Shown here piece after piece: positions 46,166-53,943 of a stretch of 64,000 bases of DNA (its first letter is position 1; every line of letters begins with the position of its first letter). The notes beneath the pieces were generated by a model. It was not told where the DNA came from, made no database searches, and worked only from the letters and a program-made list of their open reading frames with translations. Source of the stretch: CAVYUC01 sp963783085 (GTDB lineage Bacteria > Bacteroidota > Bacteroidia > Bacteroidales > Prolixibacteraceae); NCBI GenBank assembly GCA_963783085.1, contig CAWAMJ010000012.1, positions 79,795-143,794 on the forward strand, in the 5' to 3' direction. A program made the translations under genes and the position numbers.

Positions 46166-47434
46166 TCATTCTTTTCCCATTTGTGAACCAATAAAAGGTA
46201 TTTTCGGAGCTAAAAAATAGCCCGTCAGACTTGCAAATAAAATTGGTATAAAATGTCCGAAACCTGTCAAGGTAGCAAGTAAAATTGTTGTACTCATTGG
46301 TGTTCGGGTTACACAAGTGTTAGTTGCAGCCATACAGCTAACTATCGCCAAAGTCAAATTTATTGTCGGGAATAGTTGATGGATAATTAATCCTAATGTT
46401 GCACCTACGAAAAATAGTGGAATAATAAACCCACCTCTCCAACCGGATGTTACGGTTATTGAAATGGCGATTATTTTAAAAACTAAAATCGCAAACAATA
46501 AAATCAATGGGAAATTTCCAGAGAGTAGTACGTTAATTTCGTGATGCCCAAAGTATCGGGTTATTGGAAAGTAAAACGCTATTACACCAAGTAGTATACC
46601 ACCAATTAGCGTTTTGATATAAATGGGTATCGGTCTTTTCTCGAAAATTGATTTAAAAAATTTGGTGCAAAAAATAAAAGCCCAACCAAAAGCTGCACCG
46701 ATGATTGCAAAAAGAACTGCGTATCCGAAATCAAAAATCCCTGAATATTCGTAAGCAGACAAATCCCAAATAGGACCAAGTCCTAAATGAATGATTAAAG
46801 CAAACACCAAATAACTAAAGCAACTTGCAACAAATGCAGGGATTATGGCTTTGTAGTATTCAACTGCGTGTTTATGGTGAAGTATTTCCAGGGAAAATAA
46901 ACTACCCCCTAAAGGCGCGCCAAATAATGCAGTAAAACCTGAAGCCATTCCTGCGATACTTAATGATCGTAATTCTTCTCCTTTAAGCCGGAACAATTTT
47001 CCTATCCAAGTTCCTGTTGAGCCTGTCACTTGAACCAATGGTGCTTCGGGCCCGAGACTACCACCTGACGCAACACATAACAAAGAAGAGAGAACCATTG
47101 ACGGATTGTTTTTGGGGTCAAGTTTGCCCTTGTTAAACCGAATGTTGTTTACAATTAAATTTATTTCCCCTGGGTCTCCAATGAAGTGAATTATCAGGCC
47201 TGCTAAAAGTCCGCAAATTGCCATCACAGGAATTACTTGCCAACCATTAAAAAAGGCTAATTGGTGTGTCAAAAACTCAAGTCCAATCCAATATACTCCT
47301 GCTATTATTCCACCTGCTAATCCCAGAAGCGCCCATAACATAAAAGTCCGATTGAAAACGAACGGGTTGAATCGCACAGGTTGGTCTAAAATGTTTAAAT
47401 ACGTTACTAATTTTCTTCTTCGTTTTAACTTCAC
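46166..47434 (-). CDS. ClC-family chloride channel/transporter
   Basis: A 422-residue membrane protein of the voltage-gated chloride channel family. The helix-N-terminal motifs are GGSLGPEAPLVQVTGS (GxxGPE type), TALFGAPLGGSLFSLEIL, and GWRGGFIIPLFFVGATLG near the C-terminus. The gating Glu corresponds to the E of GPEAP. There are no C-terminal CBS domains. The GTG at 47434 overlaps a nucleotidyltransferase remnant by 4 bp; a downstream ATG (FMLW region) is possible. It transports Cl- or another anion, possibly fluoride or nitrate. Confidence 0.9.
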   Translation of the reverse strand: MKLKRRRKLVTYLNILDQPVRFNPFVFNRTFMLWALLGLAGGIIAGVYWIGLEFLTHQLAFFNGWQVIPVMAICGLLAGLIIHFIGDPGEINLIVNNIRFNKGKLDPKNNPSMVLSSLLCVASGGSLGPEAPLVQVTGSTGTWIGKLFRLKGEELRSLSIAGMASGFTALFGAPLGGSLFSLEILHHKHAVEYYKAIIPAFVASCFSYLVFALIIHLGLGPIWDLSAYEYSGIFDFGYAVLFAIIGAAFGWAFIFCTKFFKSIFEKRPIPIYIKTLIGGILLGVIAFYFPITRYFGHHEINVLLSGNFPLILLFAILVFKIIAISITVTSGWRGGFIIPLFFVGATLGLIIHQLFPTINLTLAIVSCMAATNTCVTRTPMSTTILLATLTGFGHFIPILFASLTGYFLAPKIPFIGSQMGKE

Positions 47435-47559
47435 TGTTTCGTTTCTACGAGGTCAACCTTAATTTTTAATTCATTTTCCAACAATTCCTGAAGGTCAACA
47501 AACTCCCAGCCTAAAGGTTTCTTAAATGATAATAAAATGTCAACATCGGAATTTTCGTT
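47431..47559 (-). pseudogene. MNT-type nucleotidyltransferase fragment
   Basis: About 42 codons on the minus strand read SDVDILLSFKKPLGWEFVDL and end KVDLVETKQ, matching the C-terminal half of minimal nucleotidyltransferases of the MntA type (SDxD metal motif, KVDLV). An in-frame stop precedes it and no start is available. It is likely a remnant of a toxin-antitoxin-like module. It overlaps the ClC gene start. Confidence 0.65.
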
Positions 47560-47596
47560 TTATTCGTTGGCGTCGTAGTTTAATCTTGGTTATAGT

Positions 47597-47896
47597 TTAG
47601 TTTATTGTTAATCCTAATTTTTTTCCTAATCCCTCCTCGAAAATCTTAAACAGAGTAGAAATCTGAATATCAATTTTTCCATTTTCCAGTCGCGAGATAT
47701 AACTTTTTTTAGTCCCTGTTTTTTTTGCCAGGTCTTCTTGGGTGAGATGAGCCTTTTTTCTTTCTTCTTTTATCATTTCTCCAACAATAAAAGCTTTTGC
47801 TTTCATTTCAAATTCATCACGTTTTTCTGTTCCTAGTTTTCCGTATTTGATGTCTAATAATTCATCAAAATTTGTTGCATCTTTTATTGTTTTCAT
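47597..47896 (-). CDS. higA: HigA-like XRE antitoxin
   Basis: A 99-residue protein whose C-terminal half is a helix-turn-helix XRE domain (KKAHLTQEDLAKKTGTKKSY, ISRLENGKIDIQISTLFKIF). It overlaps the upstream toxin gene by 4 bp (ATGA), the usual arrangement of toxin-first HigBA modules. It should neutralise HigB and repress the operon. Confidence 0.88.
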   Translation of the reverse strand: MKTIKDATNFDELLDIKYGKLGTEKRDEFEMKAKAFIVGEMIKEERKKAHLTQEDLAKKTGTKKSYISRLENGKIDIQISTLFKIFEEGLGKKLGLTIN

Positions 47897-48240
47897 TTTC
47901 CTTCTCCTTTTTTGTTTTTGAAATAATCCTCTTTTATTTTTAATGCTTTTTCAATTTCTTTCTTTGGTGTTTTCTGACTTTTTTTCTGAAATCCATTGAA
48001 TAAAACAACAATGCGACCAGCGTCAAAACAACAAAATACCCGATAAATGTCAGAACCAACTTTTATCCTTATTTCATAAAGTCCAACCGTACTTTCAACA
48101 TTTTTTAAGAATTTCTGAGGAATTAAATCCACAGTTTTAATTACCTTAAAAACATACTCTATTTTTTCTTGTACTGATGAATCAAGTGAAATATAGTAAT
48201 CAATAAAATAGTTTTTATAAAATTTTATCTCTCGGGTCAT
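47893..48240 (-). CDS. higB: HigB-like RelE/ParE-family toxin
   Basis: A 115-residue basic protein of the RelE/HigB fold. The segments DLIPQKFLKNVESTVGLYEI, RIKVGSDIYRVFCCFDAGRI and VVLFNGFQKKSQKTPKKEIE are characteristic of HigB mRNA interferases associated with the ribosome. It is paired with higA in an overlapping operon. Cytoplasmic. I do not see a cassette recombination site around this module. Confidence 0.88.
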   Translation of the reverse strand: MTREIKFYKNYFIDYYISLDSSVQEKIEYVFKVIKTVDLIPQKFLKNVESTVGLYEIRIKVGSDIYRVFCCFDAGRIVVLFNGFQKKSQKTPKKEIEKALKIKEDYFKNKKGEGK

Positions 48241-48315
48241 TTTGCAAAGTTAACAAGTTTGTAAACATTTCGACGTGCAAAATCAAAATATTATTGAAGA
48301 TTTTTCTGACTAATG

Positions 48316-48519
48316 TTAAAAATTGTAATTGATGAATGAAAGCAGGTTGCTCCTTTGGCAACAATATTTTCGTAGTTTCTCGGTTGTTTCATCGGGTAAA
48401 AAGCTGCTTGTCAATAAACCTAAAGCATGTAGTTTATGTATATGCCTGCAGTCTGTTACATCAGTCTTTTTCCTTTTTGCATGTAGTTCAACACACCCTC
48501 TAATGTAAAGCATATGCAA
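48316..48519 (-). pseudogene. IS110-family transposase fragment
   Basis: About 50 residues match the N-terminal DEDD region of IS110-family transposases (AKRKKTDVTDCRHIHKLHAL, GLLTSSFLPDETTEKLRKYC). The first 13 residues of the open frame are translated attC sequence and not part of the enzyme. The catalytic remainder is absent. The fragment abuts the R' end of the attC site at 48486-48550. This is of interest because some IS110/IS1111-group elements insert into attC sites. Confidence 0.7.
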
Positions 48520-48550
48520 GCAATGCTTTATTAGAGGCTAGTTGTTAGCA
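48486..48550 (-). other. attC-like cassette recombination site 0
   Basis: A 65-bp imperfect palindrome. On the minus strand it starts TGCTAAC and ends GTTGAAC (matches GTTRRRY). The inner arms CCTCTAAT..AAAGCAT and ATGCTTT..ATTAGAGG pair around a 9-nt loop. It begins 13 nt after the DUF6624 stop codon. It is the shortest and most classical of the sites in the array. Confidence 0.75.
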
Positions 48551-48562
48551 ATAGTTTTTGAA

Positions 48563-49483
48563 CTATTTTGATTGAAATTTTATATTAAATTTTGCAAGAT
48601 ATTCTGCCAAAGGTTCCAATCCAAGTTCTCTTCTCCATGTATCAACTTTTGTTTCATCTTCAAGTGGGTAAAGTTCTTCAGAATTCGTAGACTGATTGAA
48701 TCTTGTATGTGTACCATATTTCTGCGGTTTATTTTCGTTAACAAGACAGCGGTCATATATATTGGCATATCTCTGCCAGCTAAGTTCATTTTCTTCACAT
48801 CGTTGCTTTATTGTCGGTAAATATTTCTTCTGACTTCCATCATTTGAATGTATAGCTACAAGGTATGCCCCCATTGCTGCTTCACTTCCTACGTCTTTGA
48901 TTTTAGGCCACCCTTTCAAAACAATAAGTTCTTCAAGCGCTTTCTGACTATTTTTCTGAATCATAAATTTAGAATTCCATAATGCTTCAACAACAGAAGA
49001 TTTCATTCCAATTTTTCTACCGGCAATACCTATTTCTTTAAAATAAGCCTGGTCCAAAGCTCGCAACCTCCAAAGTGATTTTGCATATTCAAGATCTAAA
49101 TATGGCCTTTTAAATTTTATATTCAGCATTGAAATTAGGTGGTTTTCAAAGTCTTGCCAATGCCTATCTTCTCTTATTGTTAAAAAATCTGGATCAATTA
49201 ATGAAGCGATTGACGTATCCATTTCGACTGCAATATATAAGTATTTAAAAGCACTGTCAATTTGCTTATTGATAGAGAGAGCACACGCATAATTATAAAC
49301 ATTAGGTTGATTCTTTGGATTTTGAGAATAAACCTTCTTATATTCCGCAAGTGCCCCAGGTGTATCTCCCTCATCTCTCAAACTATCAGCCGTACTTCTA
49401 ATATTTTGAATAACTGGCTGTGAAATAGCAATTTCACTAAATACAATGAGACAACCGATTAGTGACAATCTAATAGTATTCAT
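48563..49483 (-). CDS. TPR-containing DUF6624 protein (gene cassette)
   Basis: A 306-residue protein with a signal peptide (ending SEIAISQ) and a TPR-like helical N-terminus (SLRDEGDTPGALAEYKKVYS, YNYACALSINKQIDSAFKYL). The C-terminal DUF6624 domain contains LKGWPKIKDVGSEAAMGAYL, an AIHSND His and NKPQKYGTHTRF. Function is unknown. It is a promoterless cassette gene: the ATG lies 34 nt after the recombination point in attC 1, and attC 0 follows its stop. Confidence 0.8.
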   Translation of the reverse strand: MNTIRLSLIGCLIVFSEIAISQPVIQNIRSTADSLRDEGDTPGALAEYKKVYSQNPKNQPNVYNYACALSINKQIDSAFKYLYIAVEMDTSIASLIDPDFLTIREDRHWQDFENHLISMLNIKFKRPYLDLEYAKSLWRLRALDQAYFKEIGIAGRKIGMKSSVVEALWNSKFMIQKNSQKALEELIVLKGWPKIKDVGSEAAMGAYLVAIHSNDGSQKKYLPTIKQRCEENELSWQRYANIYDRCLVNENKPQKYGTHTRFNQSTNSEELYPLEDETKVDTWRRELGLEPLAEYLAKFNIKFQSK

Positions 49484-49527
49484 TTTCTATGATGTATTTA
49501 TTAAAATCATGCGATAACGGTTCAGTA

Positions 49528-51400
49528 GTCGAGTAGGCAAAGGGAGTTTCACCCTAAGCCTCTCACAGAACCGTGCTTGATAGTCTCCCATCACACGGCT
49601 CTTGCCTGCCTGGTCGGCAGACAGGTTATACAAATCTAAACGCTTCATTTAAATAAACCAATTTGCCAATGGTAAAATAATGTAGGAAATTGAAACTGCA
49701 CTTTTTCTAACCATATATAGGCACGGTTTACACTGGTTTTGTAGCGTTTGTACCTTCTCCTTGCCCAGCGTATTAATCGCTTTCGCAGTAGCTGAAAGAT
49801 TGGATTCAGTTCGTGTTTCCTGAACTTACCGAAGTAGTTAACCCACCCTCGTATAAAAGGGTTTAAAAATTGGGCAACGCCTACAATACTTTTGTAAGTC
49901 AGTCCAACAATGTCCAATTCCTCCATCTTGTCTGCAATACGTTTCTTCGAACTAATACTGATGGCACAATCGTAACCCAAGAACAGTTTCCCTGTCTTTG
50001 GCGATTTGGTTGTGCGCGGCTGAAACGAATACCCAAGAAAATCGAACTTAACGGTCGGATAATTGCTTTGACGTCTATAATCTCGGCAATACACCAGTTT
50101 AGTCTTTTCAGGGTGCAATTCCAACCCACAATCAGCCATACGTCCACGTATTTTTACCAACAACCACTCTGCATGGGCTTTGCTCTTACAGTGAAGTATC
50201 GCATCATCTGCGTAACGTTCAAAACTCACTGTTTTGTGCTTCAGTTCAAGCCATTTGTCCATGGCATAATGAAGAAACAGGTTTGCCAGCAACGGGCTTA
50301 TCACCCCACCCTGCGGTGTGCCTTTCCCCTGCTTTTGAACCAGTTCGCCTGATTTCTTTTGCACGGGTGCATTTAACCACCGTTTGATGTAAAATAAACA
50401 CCAGTTTTCCGAAACATGTTTCTCTACTGCAAGCATCAGTTTTCCGTGGTCTATATTATCAAAGAAACCTTTAATGTCGAGGTCGATTACCCAGTCTGTT
50501 TTCCTGCAATTATTCCGAACCGATTCGAGTGCCTGATGGGCATCCTTGTTCGGACGGTAACCATAGGAGTTTGAACTGAATATCTTTTCAAACCTCGGTT
50601 CTAAGTAATCTTTAATAACCATTTGCCCTATCCTGTCGGCGATGGTTGGAATCCCAAGTTTTCGGGTTTTACCATCTTTCTTGGCTATCTCAACTTCTTT
50701 AACAGGTGGCGGAAAATAGCTGCCCGATGCCATGCGGTTCCAAAGTTTGTACAAGTGTTTTGACCTGTCTGCATCGAATTCTTCCATGCTGATTTCGTCA
50801 ATGCCTGCACTCCCTTTATTGGCTTTCACTTTCTTGTAAGCCGCCCATACCATTTCGCGGCTTACAGGTACTGATTTTGTCTCATTCCATAAATTCATCC
50901 TCTTACCAGAGTTGTTAAATGTTATGATACTGTATAACCTAACCCCTTTGCTCCATCTCGATTACCGAGACTTCATCACTACTACGGGTTAGTCCGTCTC
51001 CCGACATTTCGTCGGGATTCCCGAGTTCCGTAATTAAACCTGGATAAAGTTCATGCCGCCTGAATGACGCCAGCCGAATGGATAGTAAACAGGTAACTTC
51101 CAAACTTAATGTTGTTTACAACACTATTTTTCACTCCGTCACATACTTCGTAGCTTTTGACTGGATGTGGCCACTTCTCGACACCTCTTCAGCGGTTACG
51201 GTTAGTTCATCTCCTTTATCCATACCTGATAACCTCGTGGGCTACCTTTTCCTAAACGCTCAATACCATGCCTCTTAAACACAGCACCTTTAGGTGGTTT
51301 AAAACCCTTGCCTGTACAACGGTCTTAGTGGGTCGGTTCCACCATCTTAACTACAGCATGCAAAGAACTAAAACTGCCGATTCTTTGCTTCTCGGCACAC
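49528..51400 (-). mobile_element. Group II intron inserted in an attC-like site
   Basis: On the minus strand the element starts GTGTGCC (GUGYG consensus) at 51400 and ends CTACTCGAC (AY end) at 49528, 1,873 bp. Domain V is the 34-nt hairpin at 49568-49601 (GAGCCGTG/CACGGTTC with the AGC triad). Domain VI follows directly. The reverse transcriptase/maturase gene lies inside. Both ends fall within one attC-like palindrome, and joining 49527 to 51401 restores its stem. The boundaries are therefore supported by intron consensus and by the target structure independently. Confidence 0.9.
49645..50898 (-). CDS. ltrA: Group II intron reverse transcriptase/maturase
   Basis: A 417-residue intron-encoded protein. 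It has the RT domain with RPLGIP-type KLGIPTIADRIGQMVIKDYL, SYGYRPNKDAHQAL, DLDIKGFFDNIDH, GTPQGGVISPLLANLFLHYA and the catalytic FERYADD. A maturase X domain follows (FLNPFIRGWVNYFGKFRKHE). There is no HNH endonuclease domain, so retrohoming would use nicked or single-stranded targets. All RT motifs are intact, so it appears functional. It lies in domain IV of the intron. Confidence 0.96.
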   Translation of the reverse strand: MNLWNETKSVPVSREMVWAAYKKVKANKGSAGIDEISMEEFDADRSKHLYKLWNRMASGSYFPPPVKEVEIAKKDGKTRKLGIPTIADRIGQMVIKDYLEPRFEKIFSSNSYGYRPNKDAHQALESVRNNCRKTDWVIDLDIKGFFDNIDHGKLMLAVEKHVSENWCLFYIKRWLNAPVQKKSGELVQKQGKGTPQGGVISPLLANLFLHYAMDKWLELKHKTVSFERYADDAILHCKSKAHAEWLLVKIRGRMADCGLELHPEKTKLVYCRDYRRQSNYPTVKFDFLGYSFQPRTTKSPKTGKLFLGYDCAISISSKKRIADKMEELDIVGLTYKSIVGVAQFLNPFIRGWVNYFGKFRKHELNPIFQLLRKRLIRWARRRYKRYKTSVNRAYIWLEKVQFQFPTLFYHWQIGLFK

Positions 51401-51579
51401 CAAGTGGAGTGCGGGATTTTGAAACGGTTTCCTGTCAAACCTGCACGGAGCCAAGCCGGCTTTTTATTAAACATCATTTTTAAACCGTAATCCGTCAAAG
51501 ACGGATTGGCGGTGGTTGAACAGGGCGAAAAACGCTGGAACACCACGCCCGCCCGCATTACATTTGCACTTTGTTATAG
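51401..51579 (-). other. attC-like site 1 (larger part; other part 49512-49527, split by intron)
   Basis: With the intron removed the site is about 195 bp. On the minus strand it begins CTATAAC, 20 nt after the DUF6155 stop, and ends GTTATCG. The rejoined left arm AGTACAAGTGGAGTGCGGG pairs with the arm whose inverse is AGTGCAAATGTAATGCGGG (15 of 19 identical plus two G-U). The central part is long and contains a smaller TCCGTCAAAGACGGA hairpin. It is clearly related to site 4. Confidence 0.8.
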
Positions 51580-51599
51580 CCAGTGTTTTATTCTCTTAT

Positions 51600-52127
51600 T
51601 CAATTATCTTCCAGGTAATCAGCATAAAAATCAAAGTAAACTTGAGTAATATAATCGTGAAATCCCCAACCAATATCACTTGTGTCTGTCATTACTTTTT
51701 CGGCTCTGTTTGCAAATTTTTCCAGTAGTCCATTTTTACTCATCAAAGTCAAAGCTTGTACGTAAGTCTTTTCCAGACTTGAATAAAAACTTTCGTTTAT
51801 ATCTCCAAAATCATTCGTAAATTCAACTCCAGTTTCCACATAAAAAAGCATTAAGTCAGCAAGATTTTCATCGGATACTCCAAGTTTTTTAAAATCGCTT
51901 ATAGCTTTCTTCCCTTCTTTCAAATTATAGCCAAATCCTCTCTTAGGAAAGAAGGTTTCGAATACTTTCTCACGATATTTTGATAATAGCTCTTTTTCGT
52001 TTGGATTTACATAAAAATCAAAGAACTCTTTAACTGATTTATTCTTATTATATAATTCACCAATCAAATCAATTAGTTGACTTTTATTCAGATTTTTTAG
52101 GTTGTTTTTTACTTCTCGGATTCCCAT
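51600..52127 (-). CDS. DUF6155 family protein (gene cassette)
   Basis: A 175-residue soluble, mostly helical protein resembling DUF6155: LKNLNKSQLIDLIGELYNKN near the start, then DFKKLGVSDENLADLMLFYV and GWGFHDYITQVYFDFYADYL. Function unknown. It is the last of three genes in a cassette led by hicA-hicB, 50 bp after hicB. Its stop is followed after 20 nt by attC 1. It could be a passenger of the TA-stabilised cassette. Confidence 0.7.
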   Translation of the reverse strand: MGIREVKNNLKNLNKSQLIDLIGELYNKNKSVKEFFDFYVNPNEKELLSKYREKVFETFFPKRGFGYNLKEGKKAISDFKKLGVSDENLADLMLFYVETGVEFTNDFGDINESFYSSLEKTYVQALTLMSKNGLLEKFANRAEKVMTDTSDIGWGFHDYITQVYFDFYADYLEDN

Positions 52128-52177
52128 TGTCCTAATTATTTCATCATTGGAGTTAACAATTAATATTGCCTGTGTTT

Positions 52178-52576
52178 TTAACTTTTATAAATCAGGTTCA
52201 TTTCAGATAGTTCTTGTCCAATTTGATGAATTCCACTCAATATTTTTTCAGTTTGGTTCTCAGACGGCTTTTTACGTCCTTGTACATATTGGGACAATAA
52301 CGTTGGATTCATTCCAATTTTTTCTGCAAGAAATTTTGCATTGAGCACTTTATAATATTGAAAGAATTGCGCAAAGTCAATTTCAAATTTTAAGTTCTCA
52401 TGCGTAATCTCAAATTCTTCTTCAAAGTTTAATTGAGTAGCTTCAAGTGCATTATTTATTAATTCAGGAATAGTTCTCCCGGTAGTAAATATTGGATATT
52501 CTTCTGAATATGCTGAAAAACCAGTCTTTGTTTTTTCAACTATTATTTTAATTTTTTTCTTTAATGTTTTCATCAT
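52178..52576 (-). CDS. hicB: HicB-like antitoxin
   Basis: A 132-residue antitoxin. The N-terminal partly degraded RNase-H-like HicB domain (KIIVEKTKTGFSAYSEEYPI, FTTGRTIPELINNALEATQL) is followed by a helix-turn-helix DNA-binding domain (LAEKIGMNPTLLSQYVQGRK). It binds and neutralises HicA and represses the operon promoter. It is 8 bp after hicA. Confidence 0.9.
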   Translation of the reverse strand: MMKTLKKKIKIIVEKTKTGFSAYSEEYPIFTTGRTIPELINNALEATQLNFEEEFEITHENLKFEIDFAQFFQYYKVLNAKFLAEKIGMNPTLLSQYVQGRKKPSENQTEKILSGIHQIGQELSEMNLIYKS

Positions 52577-52584
52577 TCTTGTTT

Positions 52585-52773
52585 TTAAATTGTAATTCCT
52601 GCATCTCTCAAAATTTTCTTCTCAAGTCCTTTACCGACTTCTTGACTTCCATGGTTTGGAAAAATTATTATTCCTTCTTTTTGGTCATGTTTCAATTTAA
52701 CATGTGACCCTTTTTGAGAAATTGGATACCACCCATGTTTTTTCAAGAGTTGGAATAATTCGGAACATTTCAT
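52585..52773 (-). CDS. hicA: HicA mRNA interferase toxin
   Basis: A 62-residue dsRBD-like toxin: KCSELFQLLKKHGWYPISQK, then GSHVKLKHD with the catalytic His, and IIFPNHGSQEVGKGLEKKIL. It cleaves mRNA when freed from HicB. It is first in the three-gene cassette and has its own promoter, unusual among the cassettes here but typical for cassette-borne TA modules. Confidence 0.93.
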   Translation of the reverse strand: MKCSELFQLLKKHGWYPISQKGSHVKLKHDQKEGIIIFPNHGSQEVGKGLEKKILRDAGITI

Positions 52774-52799
52774 TTAAATAAATCTTTCTAAATTGTATT

Positions 52800-52829
52800 C
52801 AAAGGTAAATAATAATTTACTTTTTACAA
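52800..52829 (-). promoter_or_regulatory. Promoter of the hicAB cassette
   Basis: On the minus strand TTG (52827-52829) and TACCTTTG (52800-52807) are spaced by exactly 19 bp, 26 bp before the hicA ATG. This is one of the best promoter matches in the window. Confidence 0.75.
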
Positions 52830-52867
52830 TAAAATAATTGCAGGAATTTACTTTTTTTCAACATTGG

Positions 52868-52997
52868 CTATAACGGTACGTATAAGTTTTGTTGGGGATT
52901 CCGAAGCACTTATCTTTCAAAATACAACGAACTTGAATAGAAGTAATGCCTTTAAAATTGGCACTTTCACCCCAATAAAATTTATACGATGTTGAAC
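52868..52997 (-). other. attC-like site 2
   Basis: A 130-bp palindromic site. On the minus strand it begins GTTCAAC (matches RYYYAAC) and ends GTTATAG. The arms CGTATAAGTTTTGTTGGGG and the inverse of CGTATAAATTTTATTGGGG agree at 17 of 19 positions. It separates the hicAB cassette (left) from the IS91-like unit (right). Confidence 0.78.
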
Positions 52998-53078
52998 TTA
53001 ACCTCACTGGCGTTCGGTGGTTTTTAATTCACCGAACGTCAGTATCTTTGAGGTATTGTTTCATTTAAAATTCATATT

Positions 53079-53943
53079 ATGACAAATTTAAAAAAAATTC
53101 GAACAGGAATCTGTTCTGCGGAACTTAAGTGAAAGGACCAGGAAAAGTTACTGGTGGCACATAGTTGACTACAGCAAATTTTGCAAAAAAGACCCTGGGC
53201 AAACAGGAGTGCAAGAGCTGAGGGCTTATTTCCAGTCGATGCTCACCGACGGTAACCACAAACCGGGAAGTGTAAAAATGGGATATTTTGCCCTTCGTTT
53301 CCTGTTTACCAACATTTACCACAAAGAATGGGCAAAACAATACCTTCCAACGCCAAAAGTTGCCAAAACACTTCCGCTGGTTTTGTCGAAAGACGAAGTA
53401 ACCGATGTACTTGGGGCCATTGACAACTTCAAGCACCGCACCATCATTATGCTTATTTATTCCACCGGGGCCAGGGTATCGGAAAGTGTGAACATCAAAC
53501 TGACCGATATCGACAGCCGGCGGATGCAGGTCAACATCCAGGAAGGGAAAGGTCTGAAGCAACGGAAAGTTCCGCTCTCGCCTGCACTGCTCTCTGTATT
53601 GCGAAAATATTACCGGCAGTACAAACCAGGGCATTACCTTTTCGAAGGCGCCGGGGGAAAAGGCACACACCTGGGCATTACTGCTGTACGGACTATTTGC
53701 ACTAATGCACGGCACCGCACGCTACACATTAAAAAGCCCTACACACCGCACACTTTTCGCCACAGTTTTGCCACACACCACCTCGAACAGGGCACCAGCC
53801 TGTTGGTCATACAGCGTTTGTTGGGACATTCCGATTTAAGCAATACCCTAAAATACCTGCATGTGCAGCAACTCAACACCGGCCAGGTGGTAAACCCGCT
53901 GGATACGCTGGAAGGATTGGAGGGGCTATGCAACATCAAATAA
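53079..53943 (+). CDS. Tyrosine recombinase/integrase of the IS91-like element (N-terminal frameshift)
   Basis: A phage-integrase family protein. The catalytic residues are visible: Arg in STGARVSESVNIKL, His-x-x-Arg in PHTFRHSFATHHLE, His in LLGHSDLSNT and Tyr in LKYLHVQ. The open frame with a conventional start is only 53209-53943 (GTG), which cuts the SAM-like core-binding domain. The upstream frame encodes FEQESVLRNLSERTRKSYWW and joins an ATG at 53079 if one A of the A8 run at 53090-53097 is removed. It is either a programmed slip, a sequencing error or a mutation. It lacks the extra internal domain of integron integrases. It overlaps the transposase start by 16 bp. Confidence 0.82.

Noticed and set aside
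47597..48240. HigBA as another integron cassette
   Set aside because: GTTATAG near 47589 and GTTAAC near 48250 are possible cores, but no complementary arms could be found.
48316..48519. The 67-residue frame as an intact small gene
   Set aside because: Its first residues are translated attC sequence and the rest is a broken IS110 transposase N-terminus.
49645..50898. Reverse transcriptase as part of a retron or diversity-generating element
   Set aside because: A maturase X domain, domain V/VI and GUGYG...AY ends show a group II intron; no template/variable repeat or msr-msd structure is seen.
53079..53943. Tyrosine recombinase as the missing integron integrase
   Set aside because: It lacks the extra domain between catalytic patches that marks IntI, is coupled by overlap to an IS91 transposase, and lies inside the array in the opposite orientation. 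Its NPLDTL tail resembles the IntI C-terminus only superficially.
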